DNA from: Agapanthus africanus
Taxonomy: Eukaryota; Streptophyta; Magnoliopsida; Asparagales; Amaryllidaceae
NCBI GenBank assembly: GCA_030015575.1
Contig: JASDDO010000019.1
Coordinates: 510,294,986 to 510,358,985 of the forward strand
Reading direction: 5' to 3'
Length of the DNA stretch: 64,000 nt
Positions 22,082 through 32,822 of this stretch are shown here, piece after piece (the stretch's first letter is position 1; the number at the start of each line of letters is the position of its first letter). The translations under genes and the position numbers were made by a program. Below the pieces are notes generated by a model, which was given only the letters and a program-made list of their open reading frames with translations, had not been told where the DNA came from and did no database searches.

Positions 22082-22105
22082 TTCTTTTCTCTCTCTCTTT
22101 GGCAG
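22082..22105 (+). promoter_or_regulatory. Putative 3' splice site before the coding region, element A
   Basis: A pyrimidine-rich run (ttcttttctctctctctttgg) ends in CAG, followed by CGACC. The same layout is kept in B (AG at 41917-41918), D (60076-60077) and F (minus strand, 27795-27794), so an intron in the leader is plausible. No matching donor was assigned. Confidence 0.4.
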
Positions 22106-22149
22106 CGACCATTGACCCGACCCTAAGACTTTGACTCAGTGACCAAGTT

Positions 22150-22950
22150 GACCGAACCTTCTTAACACTGGCTTTTGGATTGTCAGAGTTGCAGACCTCA
22201 TTGCCACTCCTACTTTTACCCTTTTCTCCAGGACACCCCGTATTACTACGAACGTCCACTTCCATTGGACAAAACCATCGTATGGTTAGATACGAACTCG
22301 AAGGAATTCGAGGATGGTTTCCGGTTCTGGAGAAAACGAATAGGATTATTCAGTTGTCTTTTCTTTTCACCTTCTCTCAGGTTGCGAGTACTCCTTGGTT
22401 TAGGAGTAGTACACCTATTACGCAAATTGGATAGTCTTCTTCCAAACCATAGGCTGGTGCCGACCGGTAGGGAATGAAGAAAACCAGTTAGCCTAAACGG
22501 TGTACAGAAGGTATTAAGTTCAGACAAAACAAGGGATTAGTAAGAGGGCAAAGTAAATTGCAACAGATATTCACGACCAAACCAAATATTTCGTTACCAC
22601 TCCCACATCACCTTTGTATTTCTCCAGGACACTCCGTATCACTACGAAGATCCACAGTTTATTTGGATACTCCATCGTATGGTTATATACGAACTCGAAT
22701 GGAACTTGTTCCAGTTCGGGGATGGATTCTGGTCCAGGAGAAATAGGAATAAAGTACATTCAGGTGTCTTTTATCTTCACCTTCTCTCGCGTTGCGAGTG
22801 CTCCTAGGATTAGGACAGTACACCCTTTATGCTTATTGGATAGTCTTCTTCCAAACCATAGGCTGGTGCCGAACGGTAGGGAAGGAAGAAAACCATTTGG
22901 CCTAAAGGGGTGTGCAGAAGGTAAAGACTAAAGACATATGAAGGGATTTG
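22150..22950 (+). repeat. About 400-bp tandem duplication in element A
   Basis: Two diverged units (about 22150-22555 and 22556-22950). The tctccaggacac block recurs at 22226 and 22623, and the ggatagtcttcttccaaacc block at 22429 and 22838. Frames such as 22175-22477 and 22614-22931 read through the units but do not agree in frame between copies. I recognise no domain. The units occupy the position of gag. Confidence 0.75.
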
Positions 22951-23479
22951 GAGAGGTGGCAAAGAATTATACGGTTATAGTTGTGAATTTGGCTAATGGA
23001 AGAGGCATTACTAAGAATACCGGGATACCCCACCGAAACATTTCAATGTTTCAGTTTCACTGTGTACTGTTAAAAGAAAACTGATTTCCCGATTAGATAC
23101 TTACTCCAGGGTATGTATTTACCAGGTATGATTCTCACATCTGTATGGTTTTACAGATGATGAGTGGGAGTAGGTTATTGGGAATTGGGTGATCATCCTC
23201 ATTATATCGGGATTCGTTGTAATCGGTGATATTTGAGGAAGTCACCTGGGTTATTTGCCGGACGGCAAGTATTTGGTTTTGAATATCCGCCGTTATGCAC
23301 CAATTTCAAATCGATGTATCTGTACGTCTATTTTCATAGAGTGAGATATACCTTTCTGAAATTATGTCTACGACATTTACCTATATTAGTGGATGGTTAG
23401 GTAAGGAGCATTAAACAGCGGTGTAATTCTTCTTAACCATAAGTACAGTTTTCAACCTACGACACACAGTGAATGAGTT
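22951..23479 (+). other. Unassigned interior of element A
   Basis: About 530 bp following the tandem duplication. It matches element F (minus strand, 16165-16690) closely, so it is a stable part of this lineage. I see no domain in any frame; by position it should descend from gag-protease. Confidence 0.5.
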
Positions 23480-25520
23480 GTCAGACTCAAGGGACTTATA
23501 CAGAGTATTGTATGTTGTCCAGGGTCCATCAGGACAGAGGGGTTGGTCCTCGTACTATATTCGGTTTACTTATGACTTCTCTAGTTTTTAGACGAGTGTT
23601 TCGCGGAAACACAGGGTCCAAATTTTGAGAAGTTATGGGTATTTGAATAGAGTAGAGAACCAGGTATAGCAAGTATCGGGATTCTTCAAAGAGATCGAAG
23701 ATGTAGATACTTGTGTATGGTATTCAGTTGATAGTAATAATAAAGAGATCTTGCTTCTCTTTCAGGTTACTCATAATTGGAAGTATTCCTAAGTTGAGTA
23801 ACGCTGATCGGCCTCCTTCCATTTAGTTGACATGCGCTGGGGACAGCTGCATGATTTGAATCTGGTTCAATTAAATCAGTGCCTCTGTTTCTATATTGGA
23901 TATAGAACAGTTCATATCCTAACGATGTTAAGGTACGGGGAGTTGTCCGGTTTATGATTAAAACCAGACACTGGACAACTCAAGGCACGTTTCTGTAATG
24001 GCTGTTTGTGGGTTGACCCAGGCTATGACGAGGGTTGATTTTCTACCATCTGGATGAACAATAGCGATATTGTTCTAGACTCGCCACAGTTTTATTAAAA
24101 ATGGATTTTTTCAGAAAACAGTAGTAGGAGTATGGTAGAACTGGAAGTGATTCCAGAACCACAAACGATTACTGAAGATTTGATAAGGAACCTAAAGATT
24201 CAATCTGGATTGACATTCCATTGGCCACTCCGCAGATAAGGTGGGTAACTTCAGACACCCGAGAGGTACTCCGGTAGCCTCAAGGACGGTGACAGGGAAG
24301 TTCTTGTTTACCCACAATTGCCATTGCTGTTGTTCCAGGTTACGAGACCCGGCGGGAGGATGAGTATAGCGTCGTTCTAAACCAGTTTTAGAAGTGTACG
24401 TCTATATGACTCTGCCAGAGGGTTGTCGTAGTCAGTGGGAGCAGCGGAAGCATTGGTGGACAGGTTGCTTATGTCTATTTATAGACTAAAGCAGATGTAG
24501 CGGAGATAGATCATCTATTTCTGACGTGACAGTCATGGGTTTGACTTCATCAGAATAGGGGATGGATCTGTTGAGAAGGTAGTAGGGTGTGATATCCTGG
24601 TATTTGGATGATATACACACAGTAGGAAAAGAAACTCCTACACTACGATCGGTTATACTTTGGTCGTCACACAGTGGTTTCTCCACAAAAGACATGGATT
24701 TTATATCAGACATACTGGTTACTAGATCTATGGTTTTAGATATAGATTTGGGTGGTTTCCCAATCAGGGTACTTGACAGCATTCTAAGAGTATTTAGGAT
24801 GGACGACTCCTGGCACGGTAGTGTACCTGCAGGTAATGGAGTCACCCTCTCCAAAGGTGTCTTACAGACTAAAGGGGAGAGGGACGCGCATGATTGACAG
24901 ATCACTTGCTCAGGCAATTGAGTCAATCGTGAGATGTCAAGTACCACACCAGATGTTGTTCTTGCACGAAATGCAATAAGTTGATATTGATCCAATCCTG
25001 GAGGAACAGTCGGAAGCAGTTTTAGAACATAAGAGGATGTTCTAGGGATATGATAACGACAGCCTCATTCGGGAGACAGTTATCATTCCAGGCTTCTAAG
25101 GTGACATGGACGACAAGGAGGTTGTCAGAGTTATAGTTTTCCTTCTGATGAGGGGCAGTATTTTGGACAGGTGGTCCAAGGCAATACTGAGGGAGGCATG
25201 GCGCGCAGGTTACTGATTAAGTTCAGTTAACGATACAGTCTAAGAAGTTTGGATTTGGAGTTCATTTATGAGCTATGTCCCATCAGACATCCAGACACAT
25301 TCTTAGACAGGTATTGCTCATTTCGGGAGATGGGTTTCTCCGCGAACTTGAGATATAGAGAGACATAGAAAGAAACAACTAAGCGGATCCACTCACTGAG
25401 GCTATTCCTCGAACGCAATAGTTCCGCAAACGAGCTTTGTGAGACTGACTAGTAGAGGAGTTGGATGTTCGGTATCATACGGGCTGTGAGTATGCGACAT
25501 CGCAATAATTAGCCTTGAGT
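23480..25520 (+). pseudogene. Highly degenerate copia pol of element A
   Basis: The order of a copia pol is still readable against elements B and D. An integrase trace at 23495-23590 reads GLIQSIVCCPGS in place of a block where B has HSDVCGP, so the first catalytic Asp is lost. A trace of the second integrase block lies near 23670. The integrase-RT linker is at 24130-24250 (VVELEVIPEP). The RT palm at 24589-24897 has YLDD at 24601-24612. The RNase H tail ADPLTEAIPRTQ (25383-25418) is followed by a stop. Many other stops and frameshifts interrupt it. Such decay with nearly identical LTRs means the copy was already defective when it inserted. Confidence 0.75.
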
Positions 25521-25533
25521 GCAAGTGGGAGAT
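25521..25533 (+). other. Polypurine tract of element A
   Basis: gcaagtgggagat immediately precedes the 3' LTR and is identical to the tract of B and D. Confidence 0.88.
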
Positions 25534-27773
25534 TGTTAGAGATAGTGCCCTCAGAGTCAATTATTAGGTCACAGGTACGTGATTGTAATGATTGAGGGAG
25601 GACCTATCCCGGTAGGACAGTCTTACTCGAGATGATAGTATGCTATCTGGTTTACCTTTATCATCGTGTACTGCTTTAGGTGACATGACACGTCGCTATT
25701 ACACGTTGATAGAGCCCCTAGGATTCTTGCTTGACCACCAGCAGTATGAGGGCGATCATATAAGTGGGAGCTGGGGGTCTACAAGCATATCCTTAAAGGT
25801 CCCTAGTCGTGGGAGTTTCGAGACCGGGCATCGATACTCCATTAGTAGACTAGTGTATACAGTCGAGACCCCGACGAGGGGCGGTGGCCGGTCTCACAAG
25901 CCACCGGTGTCAGTTGGATCACCTAAGATGTATACAGGTGCTCATTGGGTTATGAGTACACCGGACAGGACTCGCCGGGAACATGCTAGTTGGTCATATA
26001 CCAGACGTCAGATGGCAGTTCCCTGGTGACATGTGTGCAGGTTAGTTCATCGACCTGGGGATCGTCATTTGTCTCGTGTGAGTTCCCACTGTACTTTGAT
26101 TACTACCCTACCACGGCTCAAAGGAGTCGTGCAAACAGGTTTTAGTTGGGTACAGTCTCGAGCCACATGGAGGCAGTGAGCGTATCTTCAGGGGTTCGTC
26201 TCTCCCGGTATTGGGGGTGAGGTCGTGCTGTGTCTAGGAGAGCCATTACACAAAGTCCTTGGCCAAGGCAAGGAGATTTACTGGTAGGTATTCCAGTAGT
26301 ATCTCAGGGTGTTCTGGGCTACACTCCGACACGACTTGTACCGCTTTTGGGGGTCTGACTTTTACCAACCCCCTAGGCCCGCCATGCGATGCTCATAGAC
26401 GAACGGACCGGACTGCACGGATATTGTCACTGACAGGCTCAGTAGGGTGTCAGGATGAGTTTACTCATCGACGTCCCTTTTGGTCAATAGCTGGTGGCCC
26501 GTCACGTATTGGCTTATACCTCTGACGGGCTAGTGGTTAAATCCACAGCCATAGTATTGACGAGTCTTTAGAGTCCACCACACTTTCAGTTACTCAGCTT
26601 TCGGGCGAAACGCTGTAGAGGCCGTATGGAGATATGGCAGGGTCCGATCAGATACGTGCGGTATTGCACGGATCAGGATCGGACAGTTTGTACTAGTAGC
26701 CGTATAGGTATATGGCAGGGTTCGATCAGATACGTGCGGTATTGCACGGATCAGGATCGAACGGATATTACTAGCCGGCTTTGGTTTAAGCCGGTCCTAG
26801 TTTAGTACAGTGTAGATTTTGTCTCTTTGCATTTGTATCCGGACGGAATACAGATGCGGGTGTGTATGCACAGTATCGGGGTTTTCCTGTAATTTATTAC
26901 GGGACCAGTTTTCTGGAGTTGCCAGTTTGCATTCCGTTCCGGCCGGTTTTCCTTTGTTCTTTCCCGGCCGGACTTTTCCGATGGAGGGGGTTATTTGCAG
27001 TTTTGCAAATAACACTTTGTGGGGGGGGGGGGTTTCTTGCAATTGTATTGATTATGATAGTTTTGTTTCTTTTGCTCCATGCTTTTGAATTGAGAGATTT
27101 GAAAGGTTATGGGTTGAATAGTGTGAAGCATGGTTGTTTGTTTATTTGTCTCTTGATGTGGTTACCTCCACCATTCTCCTACACTCACCTTCCTTCTTTT
27201 GTTATGCTTCATATTCAATCCTCCACCCTTTATTTCTCACTTGATGATAAGTCTTTCATGGTTGTGAGAAGAAGAAGAGAGAGCTTCATTCATGAGAGTT
27301 TTTTTTCTTGATCTAGTTTTCATGCTAGAAAAATGCAAGCACCATTTTTCTAATCCTTGTTTCCTCCATCATCCTCATTGGCAACAACATAACCCCAAAG
27401 AGACAAGCATCTTCTACACTACATTCTACAGCATATCTTGAGCATGTCGAGTTGCCGGCTTCATGCTCGAGTTGCCTCGGTATTGAGGCGGGAGCCCGTA
27501 AAAGACGAAGGCGATGTGGTGCCCTTTCCGGCGAGGAGGCGACGATGTGGACGGAGATCCCGCGAGGAGATCGGAGTGGAGATGAAGACCGGAGGACTTG
27601 GATCGTCGGTATATCTCTATTCCCATTCTTGTAGATAGCTTAGACTAGTTAATGGTCCGATCCGGTTAAAGTGCGGGGTGGTGCCGGTTTGCAAAGTCCG
27701 CAAAATTTTAGTTATTCACCGCTTCCGCATTCCGGCGTCGGATTGACGGCCGGGGCGCCGCCGTGCACTTACA
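25534..27773 (+). repeat. 3' LTR of element A (2240 bp)
   Basis: It runs from TGTTAGAGATAG to CACTTACA, followed by the TTAGG duplication. Differences from the 5' LTR seen by eye are near positions 25538, 25729, 26158 and 26689, plus a G-run of 12 at 27020 against 8 at 19044, which explains the 4-bp length difference. Confidence 0.92.
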
Positions 27774-28099
27774 TTAGGGTCAGGACATGGTCGCTACCAA
27801 AGAGAGAGAGAGAAAAGAAACATTCTGCGTGCACTCAAACCTAGATCAGAATGGTTAATCACTTTATCTAATCAGGATGTCTCCTACTGTAACCTCAAAT
27901 TCTTCTCCAAACCTTAAAAAAGAATTAGTTGGGATCATCTAAAATCACCCGAGGAGTAAACCAACTCATCAGTGGGTATCGGGATTCGACTATCATTGCA
28001 TGATAACCTAATGGAATCCACTTACGTTATCACACTCCAGAAGGTATGCGTATATCTGGCAAGTTTCCTATATGTTTGAAACTCCCGATGTGATTTTTA

Positions 28100-28330
28100 C
28101 CCCGTGCTCTTATGACCTTGACGAAGGCCAACAAATCATAAGTCACATGTCAAGTTCTACCAGTCATTGTCCAGGTTAATTTGAACCCACCCGTACTCGC
28201 CCTTGGTGAAGGACAACAAAGCTGTACGACTGTCCCAAACCAACGCATCTATCTATGCAACAGAAAGGTAACAAGCAGCTACCTTACATTATGCCTTGAT
28301 GAAGGCCAACTAACATAGCATGAATACTAA
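28100..28330 (-). ncRNA. Three-hairpin leader module, element F
   Basis: On the minus strand hairpin 1 (about 28330-28280) has stem CTATG against an altered partner (loop TTAGTTGGCCTTCATCAAGG). Hairpin 2 (about 28235-28190) has a loop variant TTGTTGTCCTTCACCAAGG. Hairpin 3 (about 28157-28103) keeps CTTATGA/TCATAAG and TTTGTTGGCCTTCGTCAAGG. This is the most eroded of the four copies. Confidence 0.55.
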
Positions 28331-29880
28331 GTGCTACCCGTCTGAAATGACGGAGGGCTATGAATGTTTTTGGCGAAAAACCTTTAACGTAATGAACTTG
28401 ATATCGTTGAAGGAACCGGATAGCTTTTTACAAATATATAGTGGCGAAAACCTTTGCTCAAGAGGCCACTCCCGGTGAAGGGATCTCAGCACTTTCCTCA
28501 TAGAATGAGGTGCAGGATATTCCAACTGAATACCGCGATGCAAAGCAAAAAGTAATCGACTATAGTTAAGTTATTACCCTGACGCAAACCTCTGCCCAAG
28601 GGGTCACTCCCGAAGAAGGGATCTCGGCCCTTGCCTCGTCGAATGATGTGCTGGATATTCATAACCGAATACCTCTGTGAAAAAAAAGAAAACGTCCTTA
28701 TAATAACAGCTTTTTGAAAATTGTTCCAACAACATCGAATAGGTTTGTTTTCTTTGCATTGATCTGAATCAACGAAGTCCCATCAATTAATCACACCAAA
28801 AAAGAACGAAAATATGATGTACGTATATGCCGCCGCATTCGCCACTGGGTATTTCATCACCCGTTAGGTAACTTAACTAACGACAGAGCGGGGACTGGAC
28901 TAGCGCGGGTGTAAAACATATACAACATCTACTAGTATATATAGCAATTTAAAATAATCACTCCAGGCATGATAAAGCAACATAACAAATAAGTAATAAG
29001 TATCACAGAACAATACAGATAATCTAGGAGCCCCGGGTTTCATTTGAGCCGCAAATGAAACCCGACGTTCCCCTGGTCGTGTGGATAGCCTGTGCAATGA
29101 AAACCTAGACCCTTACGAGCGCGGCAAGTAACCCTCCAAAACCAGAAGTGAGGCAGCCCCCTTCATCAAAGTGAATGGGCCATCCGGCACTTCACGGAAT
29201 CCGGTATCTTGAGCACCCCACCTTGGGTCAACCTGTACCCACTACGAGTGCGGCGAATAGCCCGCCAATTCTAGAGTGAGGCCCCCTCCTTCTCAACACC
29301 AAGAGATACGGACCCATTTCCCTCTAGAACCTGGCTATCAGTGCACTCCATCGTGGGGTAATCCTAGTACATAAAAGTAAATATGAACAACGGTGACATC
29401 GACCTCAACCCGGTCGTGCCCCAAACAAATAATATACAAATAGGCAGTGACGGCAGTCCACATGTCGGATGCTCGCCCCGCAATATGAAATGTATAAATT
29501 AAACTAAATTGCACTACCATTGCACCCAAGCTATCCACCACGACAATCCGCAACAAACCATAACAAGATTTATCCACAAAAACAAGTAACCGAATCATGT
29601 GTGTAACCCCGTCTAATTGAGCATATAGAAATTAGACAACATTACCAACACATCCACACATGCAAATGAATTCACGACATTAGAATTCCAAAACACAATT
29701 AGCGCACATCCCAAATATACTAAGGATCAAAAACCAAGTACACTAAACATCCAAAAAAGTCGAGTTTTGAGCTAATTCGGAGGTCCGAATCAAAATGAAA
29801 CGCGTCTGAACCTTCGCGGGGAGTTAGAGAACGAAATTAGCTTTGAGTCGGGGAGCCTAGAGGGGGTACCCTACCCCCGA

Positions 29881-29984
29881 GGCCACCAAGAGGTGGCCAG
29901 AGGGTGAGGCAGACCCGAAACTGCCCATGCAGGGGCAGTTTCGGGTCCCTACCCCCAAGACCACCTTATGGTGGTCTTGGGGGG
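29881..29984 (-). promoter_or_regulatory. Three consecutive perfect hairpins near the primer site, element F
   Basis: Arms GGCCACC (29881-29898, loop of 4), GACCCGAAACTGCCC (29912-29947, 15-bp perfect arms, loop of 6) and CCCCCAAGACCACC (29952-29983, 14-bp perfect arms, loop TTAT). They lie 200-305 nt after the primer site in F's orientation, the position of the CCGCGG cluster in A, B and D, but with unrelated sequence. Confidence 0.65.
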
Positions 29985-30185
29985 TGGGCCCTGCCGCTCG
30001 GTCCCCCCGGGGTTTCCCCGGGGTGCCCACGCAGCTCCCCACGGATTCTCGGTTCAAACTGAGAGCCCGCGGGGTGTGCTAACATCTCAAAACTCAAAAA
30101 TTCGGGACTGTTTTTTCGACAGTTTTCGATGCTCGAAAAAACATGAATTCTAATGTCGCAACTAGCTAGTTTATGATGTTTGGGT

Positions 30186-30198
30186 GTCTCTGATACCA
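30186..30198 (-). other. Primer-binding site of element F
   Basis: On the minus strand TGGTATCAGAGAC directly follows the LTR end (ACA). It matches the initiator-Met-tRNA site except at the last positions. Confidence 0.8.
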
Positions 30199-32236
30199 TG
30201 TTGGGTTTTACGGGTGCCCCGACCATCAATCCGTGGCCAAATGCGGAACAAAAACTTTCAAAACTTTGGTGCAAACAAAACCAGCACAAGATCGAACCGA
30301 AAACCCTATACTAGCAAACAGGCAAAGAGGAGTTTGGAGAGGTTATACCGATCGATCCGTATCCTTCGGTCTTCAACCTCTTCCCAAGCTCCTCGCGGCG
30401 CCCCAACAATGTTCGCTCTCCGATCTCACTCGTCGAAGTGGCTCCACGTCGAGGATTCTTTATACAGGCTCCCGCTTCTAAACCGAAGCAACTCGGACAT
30501 CAAGTTTGCCAAAAGAGATGACCAAGATGAAGTAGAGATAATGTGTGATTACTTTGTCTCATAACACTCTAGGATTCTCCAAACATGAGAGGGATAGAGT
30601 GGAGGTTGATGAAGAAGCCATTAATGGAAGTTGTGAGCTCAAGAAAAAAGCTAGTGAAGGAAAAGAGCTTGCTTATTTTGTGTGAGATAAAATGTGAGAG
30701 CTCTAATAAAATATCAAGACCAAACCCAACACTTAGTGGCTGCCCAATCTCTCTTCACATTTCAATCCCACACAATAATCAATCAAGAGAATAAACATGG
30801 CACAAGAAAACACACCATGAGTCACTAAACAAGCACATGCCATATTTAATACTCTTGGTCAACACTTGCACACACAATTTCCACTTAATAAACATTAATC
30901 CAAATGTTTAAAACAATAAATAGAATGACATCTTTTAAAGTAAACTCGTGAAGGATCACAAGAATACCCCTTATCTGTATATACATACCTGCATCTGCAT
31001 TCCGACTGAATACGAATACAACGAGACGAAAATAATCCAAAAATCTAATACTAGGATCCGGCTTAAACCAAAGCCCACTAGTATGATCCGTCCGATCATG
31101 ATCCGTGCACAAGTGCACGTATATGATCGAACCCTTCCATAAAACCATACGGACTCTAAAACGTTTCGCCCGAACTTGGGAAACTTTCTGTGGGGGACTC
31201 TAAAGAGTCAATACGCTGGCAGTGGGTTTAAGCACAAGCACGTCAGTGGTACTAGCTGTACGTAACGGCTCCCTTGGTATTGATCAAAAGGGAGGCCGAT
31301 GAGTGAACTCATCCTGAAACCCTACTGAGCCTGTCAGTGACAATATCCGTATAGTCCGGTCCATTCATCTATGAGTATCGCATATCGGGCCGAGGGGGCT
31401 GGTATAGGTCAGACCCCAATAGCGGTATAAGTCGTGTCGGAGTGTAGCCCATAACACCCGGAGAAACTACTGGAATACCTACCAGTAAATTTCGCTTGCC
31501 CTGGCCAGGGACTTTGTGTAATGGCTCTCCTAAACACAGCGTGATCTCTCCCCCAGTACCGGGAGAGACGAATCCCCTGCCGATCCGCTCACTGCCTCCA
31601 TGTGGCTCGGGACTGTACCCAACTAAAACCTGTTTGCACGACTTCTTTGAGCAGTGGTAGGGTAGTAATCAAAGCACAGTGGGAACTCACACGAGATAAA
31701 TGACAATCTCATGTCTATGGACTAACTTGTACATATGTCACCAGGGAACTGCTATCTGACGATAGGTATAATACCAACTAGCATGTTCCTGGCGAGTCCG
31801 TCCGGTGTACTCATAACCCAATTAGCACCTGTATACGTCTTAGGTGAACCAACTAACACCAATGGATTGTGAGACCGTCCATCGCCCCTCATCGAGGTCT
31901 CGATCCGTATACACTAGTCTACTCTCGGAGTATCGATGCCCAGTCTCGAAACTTCCACGACTAGGGACACTTTAAGGATGTGCTTATAGACTACCTAACT
32001 CTCACGTATATGATCGCCATCATACTGCTGGTAGTCAACCAAGAATCCTAAGGGCACTATCAACATGTAATAGTGATCTGTAATGTCACCTAAAGTATGT
32101 ACACGATGATCAAGATAAACCAGATAGCATACTATCATCTCGAGTAAGACTGTCCTACCAGTATAGGTCCTCCCTTAATCATTGCAATCACGTGCCTGCG
32201 ATCCAATAATTGACTTTGAATGCACTATATCCAACA
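30199..32236 (-). repeat. 5' LTR of element F (2038 bp)
   Basis: Its edges are TGTTGGGTTTTAC on the left and ATCCAACA on the right in plus coordinates, which is the proper inverted TG...CA for a minus-strand element. It matches 12123-14131. The adjoining primer site (30186-30198) identifies it as the 5' copy. Confidence 0.87.
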
Positions 32237-32560
32237 ATACGTAGGTCCCGATATAACAATCCATAGGTCCGTAGTTATGTCCCTACGAATAAATGTGTAG
32301 GGGCAAAATATCAGGTATCCTGATATTTTGTCCTACGGGTAAATGTGTAGGGGTAAATGTAATACCCCTACGGATTACTCCGTAGGGACAAGCCTAACAC
32401 CTGTTACTGAGTCCATAGGGTCAAAATATTAGGTATCCTGATATGTTGTCCCTACGAATAGCTATGTAGGGGCAAAGTTGGACCCTACGGATTAAACGAA
32501 TGGTGCAACATGTGTCCCTACGGATTAATCCATAGGGACATATTATCAGGTTTTTTTTTA
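32237..32560. repeat. CACTA subterminal repeat field, right part
   Basis: This continues the array cut by copia F. About seven more copies of the ccctacgg/ccgtaggg motif occur (for example 32272-32303 and near 32370-32392), plus a perfect palindrome at 32304-32330 with 12-bp arms (CAAAATATCAGG) around TAT and a degenerate copy near 32415-32442. Confidence 0.72.
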
Positions 32561-32822
32561 AAAAAGGGGCTGTCTGTTTTTTCCTCGCCTTGTGCTCAAT
32601 AATATATACATCATATATGAAAGTAATCAACAAGCAGAATATATACCGCAGTATTCATAATCAACATCTCACGCATAATATATAAAAGAAATCAACAAGC
32701 AGAATACGATATCAATCTAAATCAATATGAACACGCAAACACCACCAATATCGTCTAAAATATATACAATATATATCATATAAGTAAATGCATGTTTAAA
32801 ATATAAAAGTCAAAAAGCTACC
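32561..32822. other. AT-rich CACTA interior without a gene
   Basis: About 260 bp between the repeat field and the end of the transposase-like gene. It includes two copies of a short unit (gaaatcaacaagcagaata type, near 32620 and 32687). Nothing coding is seen. Confidence 0.5.

Larger units (their letters stand above)
19807..22105 (+). other. Element A untranslated leader
   Basis: About 2.3 kb without supported coding sequence. In order it holds a GC-rich inverted-repeat cluster (20001-20056, GCCGCGG and TTCCGCC motifs), a conserved block (20480-21110) also found in B, D, E and F, the paired gatcccttcaccgggagtgacc repeats (near 21294 and 21433), the three-hairpin module (21589-21814), and a pyrimidine run ending in AG at 22104-22105. 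Within 20560-20800 a sub-block ending in gccgc(a/g)c(t/c)cgtagggg occurs twice. The frame 21148-21750 spans these repeats and I do not regard it as a gene. Confidence 0.7.
17557..27773 (+). mobile_element. Young non-autonomous Angela-like copia element A, complete (10.2 kb)
   Basis: Two nearly identical LTRs (17557-19792 and 25534-27773) frame a 5.7-kb interior. The 5-bp target duplication TTAGG is perfect (17552-17556 and 27774-27778). A primer site follows the first LTR and a polypurine tract precedes the second. By eye the LTRs differ at about four bases plus a G-run (8 versus 12 G), roughly 0.2%, so the insertion is recent. The interior holds a long leader, a ~400-bp tandem duplication and a degenerate pol. 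It cannot encode its own proteins and must have moved with proteins from a relative. It inserted in opposite orientation inside F, its own close relative. Confidence 0.93.
27779..30185 (-). other. Element F untranslated leader (minus strand)
   Basis: Read on the minus strand from 30185 down, it carries three strong hairpins (29984-29881), then the conserved leader block (29400-28790), the two gagatcccttc repeats (near 28616 and 28490), the three-hairpin module (28330-28100), and a pyrimidine run ending in AG at 27795-27794. Element A inserted just after this. There is no supported coding frame. Confidence 0.68.
12123..32236 (-). mobile_element. Non-autonomous Angela-like copia element F (minus strand), split by element A
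   Basis: In its own orientation F starts with the 5' LTR at 32236-30199, primer site at 30198-30186 and leader down to 27774. It resumes at 17551 after the nested element A, runs through a degenerate pol to a polypurine tract at 14146-14132, and ends with the 3' LTR (14131-12123). Without A it is about 9.9 kb. The flanks read ATACA before and ATACG after, an imperfect target duplication with one spare T. F and A share a ~400-bp internal duplication and the same decayed pol, so they are one lineage. LTRs differ by several percent, so F is clearly older than A. Confidence 0.82.

Noticed and set aside
24486-24995. 169-residue minus-strand frame in element A
   Set aside because: It is antisense to the degenerate RT, which aligns with B and D on the plus strand.
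30199-32236. Solo LTR at 30199-32236
   Set aside because: A primer-binding site adjoins it, a matching LTR lies at 12123-14131, and no target duplication flanks it alone; it is the 5' LTR of F.
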